Source: Pseudomonas sp. IPO3778
GTDB taxonomy: Bacteria; Pseudomonadota; Gammaproteobacteria; Pseudomonadales; Pseudomonadaceae
DNA: 64,000 bases
Reading direction: 5' to 3'
Assembly: GCF_013386825.1 (NCBI RefSeq)
Contig: NZ_JACARC010000017.1
Span: 1 to 64,000, forward strand
How positions within the stretch are numbered: the first letter of the stretch is position 1; each line of letters begins with the position of its first letter. Below are positions 63,883 to 64,000 of this stretch, piece after piece. The translations under genes were made by a program, and so were the position numbers. The notes beneath the pieces are model-generated. The model ran no database searches. It had not been told where the DNA came from and saw only the letters and a program-made list of their open reading frames with translations.

Positions 63883-63943
63883 AGGCAAGCGACCCTCTGG
63901 CATGATAAGGTCTGTACCTGATTCGTATTCCCTGGACCTGTGC

Positions 63944-64000
63944 ATGCCCTCTAGTCTTTCCCGTCGTTGGCACCTTCGCCAACTGATCGCTGCCTCCAGC
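63944..64000 (+). CDS. Partial gene, start of a possible envelope protein
   Basis: Only 19 codons lie in the window: an ATG at 63944 followed by a basic start (SSLSRRWHLRQLI) and the beginning of a hydrophobic stretch, as in a signal peptide. In other Pseudomonas genomes a lytic murein transglycosylase gene sits about here, as I recall. The family cannot be told from this fragment. Confidence 0.4.
   Translation, partial: MPSSLSRRWHLRQLIAASS

Overview
The window is chromosomal DNA from a fluorescent Pseudomonas, most likely of the P. fluorescens group. The evidence is the high GC content, the many REP-type repeats of the GTGGGAGCNGGCTTGC kind between genes, and a right half whose gene order matches the P. 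aeruginosa ladS-thiD-thiE-hemL ... miaB-phoH-ybeY-corC-lnt ... leuS-lptE-holA block (order from memory). I see no rRNA, tRNA, CRISPR array, insertion sequence, integrase or prophage.

Left part (1-9300): a multi-hairpin repeat; an MFS exporter; a three-gene molybdenum hydroxylase operon on the minus strand (PaoABC/YagTSR type); a small secreted protein; a purine permease overlapping trmA; and a two-gene DUF4160/DUF2442 cassette that looks like a toxin-antitoxin-like pair.

9500-16100 is a quinate/shikimate utilisation cluster. It holds aroQ and a quinate/shikimate dehydrogenase (plus strand), a TetR regulator and a fused 3-dehydroshikimate dehydratase (minus strand), and a divergent MFS transporter; a DMT transporter follows. 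A 22-bp motif, AAATGTAC-N6-GTTAGTTT, occurs upstream of aroQ and again between the dehydratase and the MFS gene. It is a good candidate operator for the TetR regulator.

16200-30000: a lipoprotein, a YpfJ-type metallopeptidase, an alpha/beta hydrolase, a HAD phosphatase, tesB, a GNAT enzyme, a histone-deacetylase-like enzyme, then a 1111-residue HrpK/HrpF-NolX-like type III translocator homologue with no secretion genes near it. A flavoprotein, a DEAD-box helicase and a divergent yedA/Lrp pair follow.

30000-47900: a strongly structured leader in front of a DUF6124 gene, a DEDDh exonuclease, an NYN-domain protein, DUF2076, a UPF0259 membrane protein, an EEP hydrolase, hrpB, a small lipoprotein, a cation efflux protein, a DUF6515 surface protein, an Lrp regulator, DUF2788, a pseudouridine synthase, amn, an AidB-like acyl-CoA dehydrogenase and the hybrid kinase ladS.

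48100-64000: core housekeeping genes for thiamine (thiD, thiE), heme (hemL), tRNA modification (miaB), RNA maturation (phoH, ybeY), envelope (corC, lnt, lptE), leuS and holA. A very short gene recognisable as arfA (ribosome rescue) and the first codons of a further gene end the window.
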